This document shows positions 10,957 to 21,700 of a stretch of DNA of 29,603 nucleotides, one piece after another. The stretch spans positions 434,842 to 464,444 of the forward strand of contig NW_014577145.1 of NCBI RefSeq assembly GCF_000485595.1, given 5' to 3'. The notes below the pieces were generated by a model, which was not told where the DNA came from, searched no databases, and was given only the letters and a program-made list of their open reading frames with translations. Each line of letters starts with the position of its first letter. The stretch's first letter is position 1. This DNA comes from Priapulus caudatus (taxonomy: Eukaryota; Priapulida; Priapulimorpha; Priapulimorphida; Priapulidae). Position numbers and translations under genes: made by a program.

Positions 10957-13900
10957 GTAAGGGAGATTTTATTAATTTATTATTTGAGTTTTGCATCAAA
11001 TTACATCCACTTTGGACAAAGACTAGTCATGGTAAGATTAATGATATTTTTCCCACAATTCCTTTCATTCAAATATTAACGAGGAGGATTTGTATAGTAT
11101 TATTTCCTTATTATTTCAGGTTAAACCTTTCACAAGGCACATGGGATCCAAAAGCACAACTTGTGGAGGTCACTAAATGCACGGTAATAACCATATATTT
11201 GCATGTTATAGCCAGTGTTTCCCCAGGCCAGAAAGGTCTGTGAGGTGGAGCATGTTTTTACTGTGTTTGCGCGTTTCGAGGTCAGCAAAGGGAGCAGCGT
11301 AGGTACTGGCCAAGCTAGGGGTCTGGGGGCATGCTCCCACGGGAATTTTTGAGAAAATGGTGCAATTTCGTGCATTCAGATTCTAAGCTATTCTGAACAC
11401 ATTGTATGAGACTCTTAAATCTCTTTTTTAAGTTGTCAAAAGTTTCATCAGCGAGGCAGGGTGCGAAATTAACGCGACTCCGGAGTCAAATACTCCCTGA
11501 TTTACTGTCGGACTCCCTGATTTGACATATGCAGGAGTCCGTGTGACTCCCTGAAAATTATGCTATGCTAACTAGTTCGTTCCAGAGCACGGTATCGCGG
11601 AATTACCATGTATTTTTTAGCAAATGACCCAGGAAAATTTGGCAGACGTGCACCGCAAGTGACCTTTTTGCAGTACTACTTGTATACCTCGGACTCCCTC
11701 TTTTTGATGGTAGGGAGTCCGTTGGACTTGCTTGTTCAAAAGTTAATTTTTATCCCTGGCGAAGTAGTGTTTTGGACAAATTTCTGTGTGGCGGCTGAGA
11801 ATTTGAGCGAGGCGGGCCGCCTCACTCATGTCAATGCAGGGGAAACACTGCTATAGCCATCCAGGGTTTTCCACAGTAATTTCCGAAAGACTATCAGGGA
11901 ATCAAGCAATTCATCCGCGAGTGCTAATTCAAGTTAATTACGTGTGTCCGAAGCATCTACAATACATAGATAAACTCTATTAGTTCAGATACGCACACAA
12001 CAAGCTCCGAAAGATCAGCATGACTGTGATGGGATTGTCAAAAGTAAACACGCCTGGAAATTGTCGATGTAGTGTCAGAGGATTTAGAGAATGTTGCAAA
12101 TTCGCTCAGCTTTGATGGCATGTTGGGCCTGACAATGCGTAAAAGGTGTGGGGAGAACCCTGTTATCATATGATGTAGAGTATTATCAAGAGCTAAAACC
12201 TATTAACTAGAATATGCAACTAATACTTGAACTATTTTTTTTATTTCAGGGCAAATTTAGTAAGCATTTTGGTCATGTTGGCAACAATGGGAAAATGGTA
12301 CTTCAGCCAGAAGAAGCTTTGTTTCTAATTGACACTGTATGTACTTTTCTATTTAAAATTCAAATATTATTCTAGAAATTTATCACTAGGCTGGATTATA
12401 ATCTATCACAAAATTAAGCTACTAGAAACTAAAAAGCATATTTTAAATTTTAAATCAAACGATGTTATTCCAAGAGTTATGTGTTACTTTTGACACTTAA
12501 TTATTAACACTTTCAAGGCAAGTAGATACCACAAATGCAAACTAATGGTGGTCGGTGAAAAAACAATTTGTCACAGTACAGCATGCCCACATGTTTTTTA
12601 TACATATTTTAACACCTATTAATACAGGGTGACATGGAGGTATGCTTCAATGATGTGCCAATGTCTCTCCAAGAAGCATACTTGCATATTCTGCCAACGA
12701 CTGCAGCACTTAACAGATATTTTGTTTATGGCCATCTGTCACGGCTAGGGTTCATTGTCTTACCCCACCAGGGAAAGTTAGTACAAAATTATTCCATTAG
12801 CATTAGGTGTTTTTGGCAGTTGAATTGATGTTCTGGCATTATGCACTATTTAATAATTCGTATATAATCTGATTTGTAGTCTATACCGTGAGTATGTTAT
12901 ATTCTTGAAAGGTCAGTAAACCTTTTGACCATAGATCTTATCTCTTATGTGTAAAAAATAACCACTACCACAACTGTCTACCTTTATTACTCATTCACCT
13001 AAACCTTCAACCATAGTATCAGGAGTGTATCAATATTGATATTGATCAATATTGATACACTCCTGATAGTATCCCTTATCATCACCTAAAATAATACATG
13101 GCAACAGTAGATGTTGTAGCCCTGCAGTTCTGCATGAGTAATGTACATCACTGTTACAGGTCTTCATTTACTCGTTACGAAAGGCACATTCGACTTGATC
13201 AGCATGTCAAGGAGAAAAAGACAACTCGCCCATTGTGTATAGATTGTGATGGTAATGAGGCAGCAGACTCCAGTGAACACAGCATCTCAAGTCAGGCAGA
13301 GAATTTCGATGTTAAGCAGGTGGAAATACTCTCGAGTGACGAAATTAATAAAAAAAAGCAAAAGCTAACCTCAGTGAGGGCAAACACAGAGGTTTGTCAC
13401 ACGGACACTTTAAGCACGCCCCCTAAGACATACATAAAACAAATTGAGAGCATCAAAAAGTTTAGTAGCATCTATGTACCTGACCTAGGTACTCTAGTAG
13501 GGAGTCGCCTTACGATGCCAATTCCGGACGTGAACCTTCTGCCAAGGAATACGCTAGTCACTGCAGAGACCTGCACTCTCAATATGGGGCGACTTGAAGT
13601 CGAAAGGCAAAAGCGCTTCAGTAGAACTTGTACACGTCACGATGTACGCATGCACAGGAACCGATGCTCACTGTGTTTGTCTGATGAGAGATTCAGTACT
13701 GCCAGAGGTAAACCATCACATCGGAGAGAAGAAATAATGGCTCAACCTTCAAAAGAGATTAGTCAATGTAACAGGCAACCACCTGTTCTGGTAGGCTGCG
13801 ATTTTCGGGAAGAAAATCAATCATGTATGAACAAGAGTAAGTTGGTCACTCATTTTCAAGCCAACAACCTACCATATGATACATGTGTAAATCCAACTAA

Positions 13901-14636
13901 CTGGAAGCAATACAAAATACAGAAGCTTAAGAAGAGTACTGTAATTGATGTAAAAGAATCTGAGGCGAATCATCAGTTGAAGAGGTTTGGCTGCTTTCCT
14001 CTCGTTAGATCAACGACGCAAAACTCAATTGAAGACATATTGGTTAGTCTCGACAAAGTCAAGAGTATCACTCCTGATTTCAAGAAAATAGAAAGGTAAA
14101 CTTTTAACCACATCTGTTAGTCACTGCTTTCATGATCCTAGAAAGCTTGATGCAAGCTTTGGTCAGTTTGTAAAAGTTTCCATATTTTTCAGCGTACCAT
14201 TTAAGGTAAAAAACATAGCAGTGGATTTTGATGTTTACCTCCCAAGTCAGCGATTTAAGAAAAGTTCTCCTGGCTTACCAATCCACAGGATCTGTGTGAG
14301 AAGGTATATTAATAGTGATTAAGTATTGCAAGTTAATGTGCAAATTTATCTGTAAAATATGAAATTGATTTCACGTCTAATTAAACTTTTCAATAACTTA
14401 CAAAAATATATATGACACTTTAACTTAAAGTTTAAGGTAAGCCAATCATGTCAAGCCATCACAATATTTGTTCTTTTAGTCATGAACAGCCACTACCTAG
14501 TCTACTTCAGCTGAGTAGATTACAGTCAAGCTTAGCAGATGACGTACCAATTCAATGGGCAGTAGTGGATGGTGGACACGTCTGTTTCTATAGCTTGCAT
14601 GGAATCATCGTTCCATCATTGGATGTCAGCAATTGA
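10786..14636 (+). CDS. TSEN54: TSEN54, tRNA-splicing endonuclease subunit Sen54 (5'-incomplete)
   Basis: Non-catalytic scaffold subunit of the nuclear heterotetramer that excises introns from pre-tRNAs (with TSEN2, TSEN34 and TSEN15). CDS = join(10786..10956, 11120..11183, 12250..12336, 12628..12776, 13160..14095, 14193..14303, 14480..14636). All borders are GT/AG and phases agree; 557 residues plus a partial first codon are covered. Recognition rests on the N-terminal Sen54 domain (KDSLPDD, TWDPKAQLVEV, GKFSKHFG, QPEEALFLID, SLQEAY, LSRLGFIV, RYERHIRLD) and the C-terminal endonuclease-fold end (VDFDVYLP, GLPIHRIC, WAVVDGGHVCFYSLHG). The long middle is poorly conserved, as usual for this family, apart from NWKQYKIQKLKK. 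Length is slightly above the human protein (about 526 aa). The first coding exon, perhaps 15-25 residues, was not found. Residues upstream of 13160 in the long ORF are intronic. Confidence 0.93.
11120..11183 (+). CDS. TSEN54: TSEN54 exon B
   Basis: Acceptor TTATTTCAG/G, donor ACG/GTAATA. Encodes LNLSQGTWDPKAQLVEVTKC. The WDP and VEV positions correspond to the conserved WxP...VEL of the family. Confidence 0.88.
12250..12336 (+). CDS. TSEN54: TSEN54 exon C
   Basis: Acceptor TTATTTCAG/G, donor ACT/GTATGT; phase 0 at both ends. Encodes 29 residues from GKFSKHFG to QPEEALFLIDT, the most diagnostic Sen54 motif (PEEALxL). Confidence 0.92.
12628..12776 (+). CDS. TSEN54: TSEN54 exon D
   Basis: Acceptor AATACAG/G, donor AA/GTTAGT. 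Encodes PMSLQEAYLHIL, RYFVYGHLSRLGFIV, the end of the N-terminal Sen54 domain. The ORF continues a few codons into the intron to a chance stop. Confidence 0.92.
13017..13068. repeat. Perfect 24-bp-arm hairpin in a TSEN54 intron
   Basis: The left arm 13017-13040 (TATCAGGAGTGT followed by ATCAATATTGAT) is exactly reverse-complemented at 13045-13068, around the spacer ATTG. Each arm contains the self-palindrome ATCAATATTGAT, so alternative smaller hairpins are possible. It lies 92 bp upstream of exon E, between exons D and E. Confidence 0.95.
13160..14095 (+). CDS. TSEN54: TSEN54 exon E (large central exon)
   Basis: Acceptor CTGTTACAG/G, donor AG/GTAAAC. Begins SSFTRYERHIRLD, continuing the Sen54 domain, then about 250 residues of low-complexity charged and polar sequence with several Cys (for example CTRHDVRMHRNRCSLC), then NWKQYKIQKLKK near residue 250 of the exon. 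An ATG-initiated reading at 13098 adds 20 residues that belong to the intron. Confidence 0.9.
14193..14303 (+). CDS. TSEN54: TSEN54 exon F
   Basis: Acceptor ATTTTTCAG/C, donor AG/GTATAT. Encodes IAVDFDVYLPSQRFKK and GLPIHRICVR, matching the FDVYQ...GKPxARMC region of the vertebrate C-terminal domain. Too short to stand out as an ORF. Confidence 0.9.
14480..14636 (+). CDS. TSEN54: TSEN54 terminal exon G
   Basis: Acceptor TTCTTTTAG/T. Encodes SHEQPLPSLLQLSRLQ, then DVPIQWAVVDGGHVCFYSL and the C-terminus SLDVSN, stop TGA. Matches the very end of vertebrate TSEN54 (ALVDxGDISFYSF). An ATG upstream at 14448 lies in the intron. Confidence 0.92.
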
Positions 14637-14671
14637 ATTCATGGCTAAAGTAGCACTGCAAGTATTTTTAC

Positions 14672-14677
14672 AATAAA
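14672..14677 (+). promoter_or_regulatory. Poly(A) signal of TSEN54
   Basis: AATAAA 36 bases after the TSEN54 stop codon, in an AT-rich context. Position and orientation fit a short 3' UTR. Confidence 0.6.
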
Positions 14678-14689
14678 TGAAATAGGACT

Positions 14690-15186
14690 ATTAAGTATTA
14701 AAATAATTATTTTTATTCAGGTAGCATTCGTAGAATGACAATAGTATCCGACAGTAATGTTGGTTTCAATCTTGACAGTTTGATCACTAGTGCTCATATT
14801 CAGTATGTACGTTAAAATCCTCACATTAGTACGAGAATACAGTAAAATTCCAAAGATCAATTGCCCGTAGGACATTCTGCTATGCACACCTAATAAGCAA
14901 CGTGGTTTATAGCATTGCTTTATAATGACAATAACATTTGGACACATGAAGTGAAGCTTCCGAGAACCAAGTATCATCTACTCATTGGCAGAGAAGCTAT
15001 CTTGACCCTAGGAGGCGAGTTTTCACCGTTTCGCTTGCTTTTTTATGATATCTCCCAAATGAACATTAATCTCGTTCCTAATATGGATATAGTCATATTT
15101 AAGAAGAAATTCAAACATGGCAATCAATATGATAAAATTGGAGTTAATTGTCCCCTCACCAGTTTCATATTGTTATAAATCAATTA
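14690..15186. other. Intergenic stretch after TSEN54
   Basis: Open segments exist on both strands (for example 14915-15178 on +, 87 codons), but no family was recognised. A TTTATTCAG acceptor-like site precedes about 30 open codons at 14722. I see no solid gene. Confidence 0.4.
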
Positions 15187-15806
15187 TTAGCTCATCTGAC
15201 CTAGTCAGATGCAGCTTGTAGAATCGCATGATTGTCCGTGCGTGCGTGCGTGCGTCCGTCAACAGTTGGGCACAAATCTAAACGGCTTGACGTACGGATT
15301 CGAAAGTCGGGACATAGGGGGTAATCCGAAAACGAGTTGGGATGTCGAAGCTGGGGGTCAAAGGTCAAAGGTCAAGAGGTATAAAAGAAGGGGGAACATT
15401 CCCTCCTTAACTTAAGGTATAGGGAGGAAATGCAGAATTGCAGCACAAATCTGAATGGCTTGACCTATGCTCTTAATATTCGGTGTATAGTGTGATGGGC
15501 AGGAAACCCATCACCAGTGCGAAATTGGAGGTCACAGGTCAAAGGGCAGTGGGGGAAAGGTCAGATATCACACATTTTCTGAGGACATGGCCTAATGGAC
15601 AGTGGAAAACTTTTTTGTTCACCTACCATTTTTATCACTTTATTGAAAGGACCATGAAATGTGCTTTCCACTGACGTGCAAAGAGTAAGTGTCTGAAAAC
15701 CTTTGGACATTCAAGAGGAGGGTTAAACATGGATTCCTGAACTGCCTCAATGATGTCACAGTGTTCTCATATTCATGGCACATCCATAATCTGGAAAGCC
15801 AATATG

Positions 15807-15880
15807 CCCTGATAGCCCAACGGGTACAGCACAGGATTACGGCTCAAAGGTCCTTGGATCGAATTCCATCAGATTTTTTA
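15807..15880 (+). mobile_element. tRNA-like SINE head / tRNA-derived sequence
   Basis: TAGCCCAACGGG (15813-15824) fits an RNA polymerase III A box, and GGATCGAATTCC (15856-15867) fits a B box at about 32 bp spacing, followed by a T run (TTTTTT at 15874-15879). The anticodon arm does not pair well, so this is not a functional tRNA. A tRNA-derived SINE or tRNA pseudogene embedded in the larger element fits best. Confidence 0.55.
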
Positions 15881-15968
15881 TTATTTACCTGTTTTCTGTA
15901 TTTTTCCATTTAACTATTTTTACATGATTTATTTACAAAAATTTAATAACAAATAATTTCTTTTTAAT

Positions 15969-15986
15969 AGGGTTAGGGTTAGGGTC
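15969..15986 (+). repeat. Short TTAGGG array
   Basis: Three near-perfect TAGGGT units inside the 15187-16208 element. Related degenerate runs flank the inner element in the copy at 3640-3700 and 4725-4760, so this belongs to the transposon family and is not a telomere. Confidence 0.6.
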
Positions 15987-16209
15987 ACAATGCACCATAA
16001 AACAGGAGTTTCAGGCACGCGATTTGTATCAACCAATGGGATTTGGGAGGTATGCAGAATGCCGAAGGTTGCTGAAATGATGTGTACGCAACTGCGTATC
16101 TGCATATCTGCGCCTAACAAAGGTGTCACTACGCACGACTTAAATGTTACGTTTATAATTGTAGCAACAGACCTCAGATGAGCCCAGACGCTCTGCGGCT
16201 CTTGTTTAA

Positions 16210-17118
16210 AGTATGCTATTTTCGTGTGAAATTGAATAAGTCTAACACAACTAAGCAAAATCATGTTTTTTATATAAAATATAACAGCAAAGCACTATGA
16301 TATATCATTATATATTATAAATGGCACTTTATTAGACCTTTGTTTCATCCTGTTTTTCTTTATACATAAAAATATATAGAAACTATGTTATACATAATTA
16401 AGAGATATATCAGCCTTGAAAAGCCACTATATACCTACATTAATACCCTGCATTACGACAATCATGGTTAAGTAAATTTGCATGTGTAATTTGTAAATTA
16501 GTACCAATTTACTCACGATGGAATAACAAATGTGTGTTTAAAGAGTCGACTTGCATTATTAATTGACCTTCTAGTTCTAATCTCTGTTTTCCTGTAGAAT
16601 GTAGGAACGTATCTTCAATTATAAGTGAATGGTAAAACGTGTTTCACGTGACAAATTTTCTCATTACAAACGTTTTTTTCTTAGATGTATTACGTAATGC
16701 CAGATATTGCCATATTTTATACATATTTTACCAAAATCATGCCAACAAAATATGTTGGTCTGTACAGCATTTATGTTAAACAACATATAAAAATTAGTTA
16801 TACTTTGTAAGCAAATCCCAGACAACGCTCATTATGATAATCGCTATGGTAGAAACAGCTTGTTATTTTTAGTACAAGAATACAAGCATGGTTGAATAAT
16901 TTTACAATCATGCAAAGCAATAAAAATTATACTGAAAGAATATTACGAAATTTTATATATCGCAAAAATTCAAAATAGTTGCTGACTTCTTGTTAGTTCT
17001 GAAAGTGTTACACACATATTGGAATATAATAACGTATGCAGCTCTTGCACAAATTGTAAAGAAAACCATGTTCCTTAGCCCCATTGCTATTAATAACCAA
17101 AGTGTCTGCAAATTCAAG
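16210..17118. other. AT-rich intergenic stretch
   Basis: High A+T sequence with no splice-supported coding segment and no similarity to other parts of the window. Short ORFs on both strands at 16953-17193 overlap each other and look random. Confidence 0.5.
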
Positions 17119-17255
17119 ATAACCATCATATCATATGCATTGCATATTATGCAAACTTGGGTACAACAAAATTTTGGATATAGCTGCAATTGAAATAATT
17201 ACAATACCAACAATAGGAAACTTATACAAACAGAATATGTTCAGCTTTTACTATC

Positions 17256-17838
17256 GCTGATATAGGGTCTATGTCCCCCAGGGTACTATCGGAGGGTACC
17301 CTAGCTGGGTACGGTTCGATATATCGGAAAGTACCTCGGGGTACTATACGATATGTCGCTGCGTACCCTGCATTGTCCCACCGTACCCTGACTTTCACAC
17401 ACACAGTCTGTGAAACAGCAAAAATATTGAGATTAATTGATGAATCTTCAATTAATACGAATAATTTATAAAAATTAATAAAAGCTAGTAGTCTCGTAGT
17501 TTAATGTTATCATTGTAATACTATCATTACCATAAATAAAAATGGTTTGATATTGACATCAAATAAAAAAAAATCAATATGCACGTGACGGCGGCAATAC
17601 CTTGCGGTGGTAATGTTGTCATCCACTAAAAATTATCATTTTTCTGCAAAACCATATGTATATGGTTCTGCATGATTTTCATGATCAGTTGGCTAAAAGT
17701 CAGGGTACGGTGGAACAATGCAGGGTACGCAGCGACATATGGTATAGTACCTCGGGGTACTATACGATATGTCGAACCGTACCCAGGGCACCCTCCGATA
17801 GTACCCTGGGGGACATAGACCCTATCAGCTTTACTATC
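17256..17838. mobile_element. ~580 bp inverted-repeat element (MITE-like)
   Basis: Terminal inverted repeats of about 130 bp, roughly 90% identical by eye: 17263-17397 and 17693-17825. The outer ends read TAGGGTCTATGTCCCCCAGG; inside are GTACCTCGGGGTACTATACG and CTGCGTACCCTGCATTGT. CAGCTTTTACTATC at 17242-17255 and CAGCTTTACTATC at 17826-17838 form a flanking direct repeat. The interior is AT-rich and non-coding. Overlapping reverse ORFs (17222-17404, 17626-17919) are TIR translations. Confidence 0.75.
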
Positions 17839-18067
17839 ATCTTGCACAAAGGGTAAATCTAATTCGAAAATGAAAAATAAAACAAGTGTATAGTGATAGC
17901 CTTCTAGCCGTCCCTGCACTCAGCTCAAGTACATGCAATATACTATAAAATGGCTTAAATACCGACATTGCTTTTTGGTACAGGAATACATACTTCATTA
18001 TGTTCAGAGGTAGAAAATTTTTGCACGAACATATTCGACATGAGCACATAAAAACTAAAATCCACGT

Positions 18068-18073
18068 TTTATT
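18068..18073 (-). promoter_or_regulatory. Candidate poly(A) signal for MGMT
   Basis: TTTATT on + reads AATAAA on -, about 500 bases past the MGMT stop. It is a candidate by position only. Confidence 0.3.
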
Positions 18074-18574
18074 TTCAGTTGAATTAAGTTACGTTAACCA
18101 TGGAGTCTGAACCAAGTACAACTTTAATATAAGTCAGCTATGCTTGCTTAATTTAATAACATTGACCACATTTCTGAGCTGAGCTGGAAGTGGGTAACTA
18201 CGTATGTAACATTCCATAATTCGACGGAAAATAAAATGTATTTTTCACCTTTTATCACTTTTCATTCTGCAGTTTACATGCACCATTGTTTATCCATGCA
18301 AAAGATATTATCAGTCCAGTACGACAACTGTCAAAAATAGTAAAAAATTAAATACAGAGACAAAGCACAACAATCTTCCAGGGCGATAGAGGATTGCCTG
18401 CAACACTAAACGTGGCCCCGACACAGGCATACCGCGAAGAATATTGCTTATGAGACTCATTTTTGAATTAGAATAATACCTTATCATTCTTGTTCAAGGC
18501 TTTGACCGATAACTAATATAACCTGTTCCTATAAATTTTAAGACAAATGTGATACGCTCACAGCCAGCTGTGTT

Positions 18575-18720
18575 TCATAAGGAGGCACCCTCGTGCAATA
18601 GAAGCCAAAGTTTCACCTTGTTTCTGCGCCCTGCACAGTAATTTCCTGGCACGCCTCCACTTTGGATCACTCTATGACATGGGACGAGTAACATAAGTGG
18701 GTTAGATCGCATTGCCAAAC
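18575..18720 (-). CDS. MGMT: MGMT exon 4 (active-site and terminal exon)
   Basis: Acceptor CTGTTTAG/G. Encodes LAMRSNPLMLLVPCHRVIQ, GGVPGNYCAG and KLWLLLHEGASL, stop TGA at 18575-18577. The catalytic Cys164 codon TGT is at 18677-18679. Confidence 0.94.
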
Positions 18721-21700
18721 CTAAACAGGAATAAAGTTTCTAGATTATTTTCTGGGTTTTGCATTTCATTATAATGGTTCATGTGTAAAAATCGTATTAC
18801 TGCTGCATGTTACTTATATTAAGCCACAAGTATGGTTTGTCACAATTAAGATTTCAAGTTTTTAAATCCATACACATGTATTGCATTAGAAAGACTTTAA
18901 TACTGACCAACTGCCCTTGCCCCACGAGGACAACCACACATCTTAGCCAGATCACTATAGGACACGGTTGCTCCGAGTCCAATTTCTGCAGCTAGTGTCT
19001 TCCATGCCTTCGCTTGGAACGAATCTGAGACCGATGAGACGCTACATTAGAATTGGTTACCTCAAGATATTCAATTTTATATTGCTATTCAGTTTCAGAC
19101 AAACAACCACAAAACAAAAGTTTATCTTCTTATACAAATTATAATTATTTGCAAATACAACTATTAATTATCTTTAGTGCATTGTCGCAAGGGAAACAGG
19201 GAAATTTTGTGGACAGAGAAATCATTGTATGGTTGAGTTAAACAAAACTCCATGTTGCCTGATCATGAACAACCAGGCAATAATTGTTCTATTACATGCA
19301 AAATCGGGAGCGTATAAAGCCAATGCAAATGTTGACTGTGAGCCTGCGTGACAAAAAACCAAGAGAACAAGGTCGATTCTACATACCAACCTTTGTCTAC
19401 TTATGATTTAGTAGATAATAACTCAATAACTAATAAATAAATAGCATTACGCGGTAAACATCAACTCAAGTGTTACCTTAAACATACAATAACCCCAATC
19501 TCTATTCATCTTTCTTAACGGTATATCGTAACAATCTACGGAGATAAACTAGCACCAGCCACATTAAGACAATCATTGGACAGAAACCCTCTATACAATG
19601 TACTCTCTGATGTAAACAAATCTCAGCTAGCGACATCTCTCAGGGAAATTATTATGGCAATTGGCAGGGAATCTCGTAGCACAGTTACAGGTTTTTTAAT
19701 CACATTCTGTTTGTTTTACTATCACGTTTTAGCAGACCTGATGTACTGTCAAGTTGTCAACATTGATTTTAGCAGGTAATATTAGTTTTTATTTCATGGC
19801 ACGTCACAAGCTTAGCACCAATAACAATGTCAGGGCTGTAACTAGTTGGGTGGGGGGGGGGGCAGTACCTCATAGACAAATTTAGATACTATACTATGGT
19901 CAGTGGCAAAGAGCAAATTGCTCATGATCAACTGCCCAGATCACAGATTGCACGTGGCATTGTAGCCCTAGGCAAAGTGAGCTTAGCTTACCCATGCCCC
20001 TGAATGTGATATTTATACGGCCATATAATATGCATGCAGGCACAAGTTATCATCAAATCCTAGAAGGCATATGGCTACACTTACCCTCATTGTACCTTGC
20101 TAAGCAAACACCTGGCTTTTTTGTGTCTTTCAATGCTGGACTATTCTCAAAGTATGTTTTCAGCCATTTGATGCATGTGACAGCAGGTTTATAGGTGTAG
20201 CCATTGTCATCCCACTGTTGGTGCACACTTTCAACCTGAAGACTGCCACAGAAATTTTTCTAAAGTTAGCATTGCTATGCGACTATAATATATGTAGTAA
20301 AATACATAAACCAGACTCGTACCACAAAATTTTGTCTCTTTCAATAAATGTCATAATTAATGCAGAAAATATGCTAGATAACAGTCAGTCATGGCTGGCG
20401 GGGGTAGTTGCACCCCCCACCCCGATAAATGAAGATCTATACATTACATGGTCAGTGGCAGTCACCTTCCCAGAGCACAACCTACACGTGGCTCCCCCAC
20501 CCCTGCCTCTTGACAGTGTAACATGTGTATAAAGCTCAGGTTGGGTAGAGTCAGGTAGTTAGCATGTAGTTTGTAACTAGGTTGAGTGTGCGAGTAGACA
20601 AGCGTGTTTAGGTTATGCAGATACACGGGTGAGTGTGAAATAGGGGTGCAGATCTAGTGGAGAGATGTAGGAGTCCGGAGTCTGGGGTTGATCCCGGGAG
20701 TGAGCACACGCGTTTGTGCACGTGTGCGCGTTTCTTTGTGTCTTTGGGAGTGGACTGGAAGACGGGTAGACATACGAGACGGAACTGACGTGTATTGTAA
20801 GACCGGTTGATTTGTAAACAATATATCTTTTTACGTGAACACAAATTCTATATTTGGTCTTTGATTTATTTTACGTAAACTATTTCATTCAAACCTTGAT
20901 GTAAAATTTCTGGTGCTCGTAACAATGAACTGGGTTTTGCAAAACAACGTATATATAATAAGCTATAGCCCATGCAGTCATGACAGCATAGTTCAATAAT
21001 TTGAATAGTTTCTGATTTTCAGTAATATTAGAGTCAAATAAAAAAATCTCTTGCTTTTCTCATACTTTTTTTTGTACAGTTTTAGCATTCTCAGTAAAAT
21101 GTTTTATCAAAATTTCAGGGGGGGTTGATTCCAGTGATGTATAGTTGTGGGAGGGGGGTTGTGTGTTCTGGGAGCTGGTTAAAGGAGCCCGTTGGCCAAG
21201 GCCATGTGGAGCCCAAGGCTGCCCGTTCTGGGAGCCAAAGAAAAAATTAAATAACCCTAGAATTCACAAATATTGCACTTACAATTTCAATTTTTTTTCT
21301 ATTCCCTCAAAAACGACCATCTTGAAGGTGTTCTAAATTGCTAAAATCCAAGAGGCCAGTGGCTCTGCATGCCCCCTGGACCCCACCCATTAAGCCAAGG
21401 TGTTAATTCAAGCCAAGGTGTTTGCGGTGTGTGCGTACATTCTTCGTATACTTTGTGATGGAAGTAACAGCGAAATCCCCCCCCCACCCCCCACAACTGA
21501 GGACCTGTCTACACCACTGGCAGAACATAACAGAGGCCAGCACGTACACATTTAGATAAGCTGTATTATTTAAAAGTTTCAAACTATAAAAACAGCAGAA
21601 ATGGCAAAGGAACTTCTGCGCTGACTGCAACTAACACTGCAATGCAACTGTGAGTACGTAAATCAAATAAACATAATTATTACGGTGGTCCAACACTGGG

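Larger units (their letters stand above)
10590..12030 (+). repeat. Third, clean copy of the fold-back sequence (TSEN54 locus)
   Basis: This is the version that continues seamlessly into the rest of TSEN54 and keeps its exons in frame. It matches 5131-7650 inverted and 2965-5110 directly, but lacks the 1.1-1.3 kb transposon. I take it as the reference locus and the other two as extra, poorly called copies of one allele. Confidence 0.75.
15187..16208 (+). mobile_element. Non-autonomous element with TTAGCTCATCTGA ends
   Basis: Starts TTAGCTCATCTGAC and ends near CCTCAGATGAGCCC, imperfect inverted termini. The start also forms a local hairpin (CATCTGAC/GTCAGATG). It shares long blocks with the inner part of the 3.5-4.8 kb transposon: GCAGCTTGTAGAATCGC, AACGAGTTGGGATGTCGAA, AAGAGGAGGGTTAAACATGG, ATGATGTGTACGCAACTGCG. 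It contains CGTG microsatellite at 15236-15260 and AGGTCA-like runs. The middle differs from the other copies by a SINE-bearing segment. No transposase ORF. Confidence 0.65.

Noticed and set aside
13098-13159. ATG start of the 333-codon ORF as a gene of its own
   Set aside because: The TTACAG acceptor at 13159 and phase match to the exon ending at 12776 show that the first 20 codons are intron and the rest is TSEN54 exon E.
15969-15986. Telomere or interstitial telomere site
   Set aside because: Only about three TTAGGG units, and the motif belongs to the transposon family also seen at 3.6 and 4.7 kb.
20515-20925. Possible solo LTR (TGTAACATG...CTCGTAACA with a TATAAA)
   Set aside because: TG/CA ends are present, but no 4-6 bp target duplication and no matching second LTR were found.
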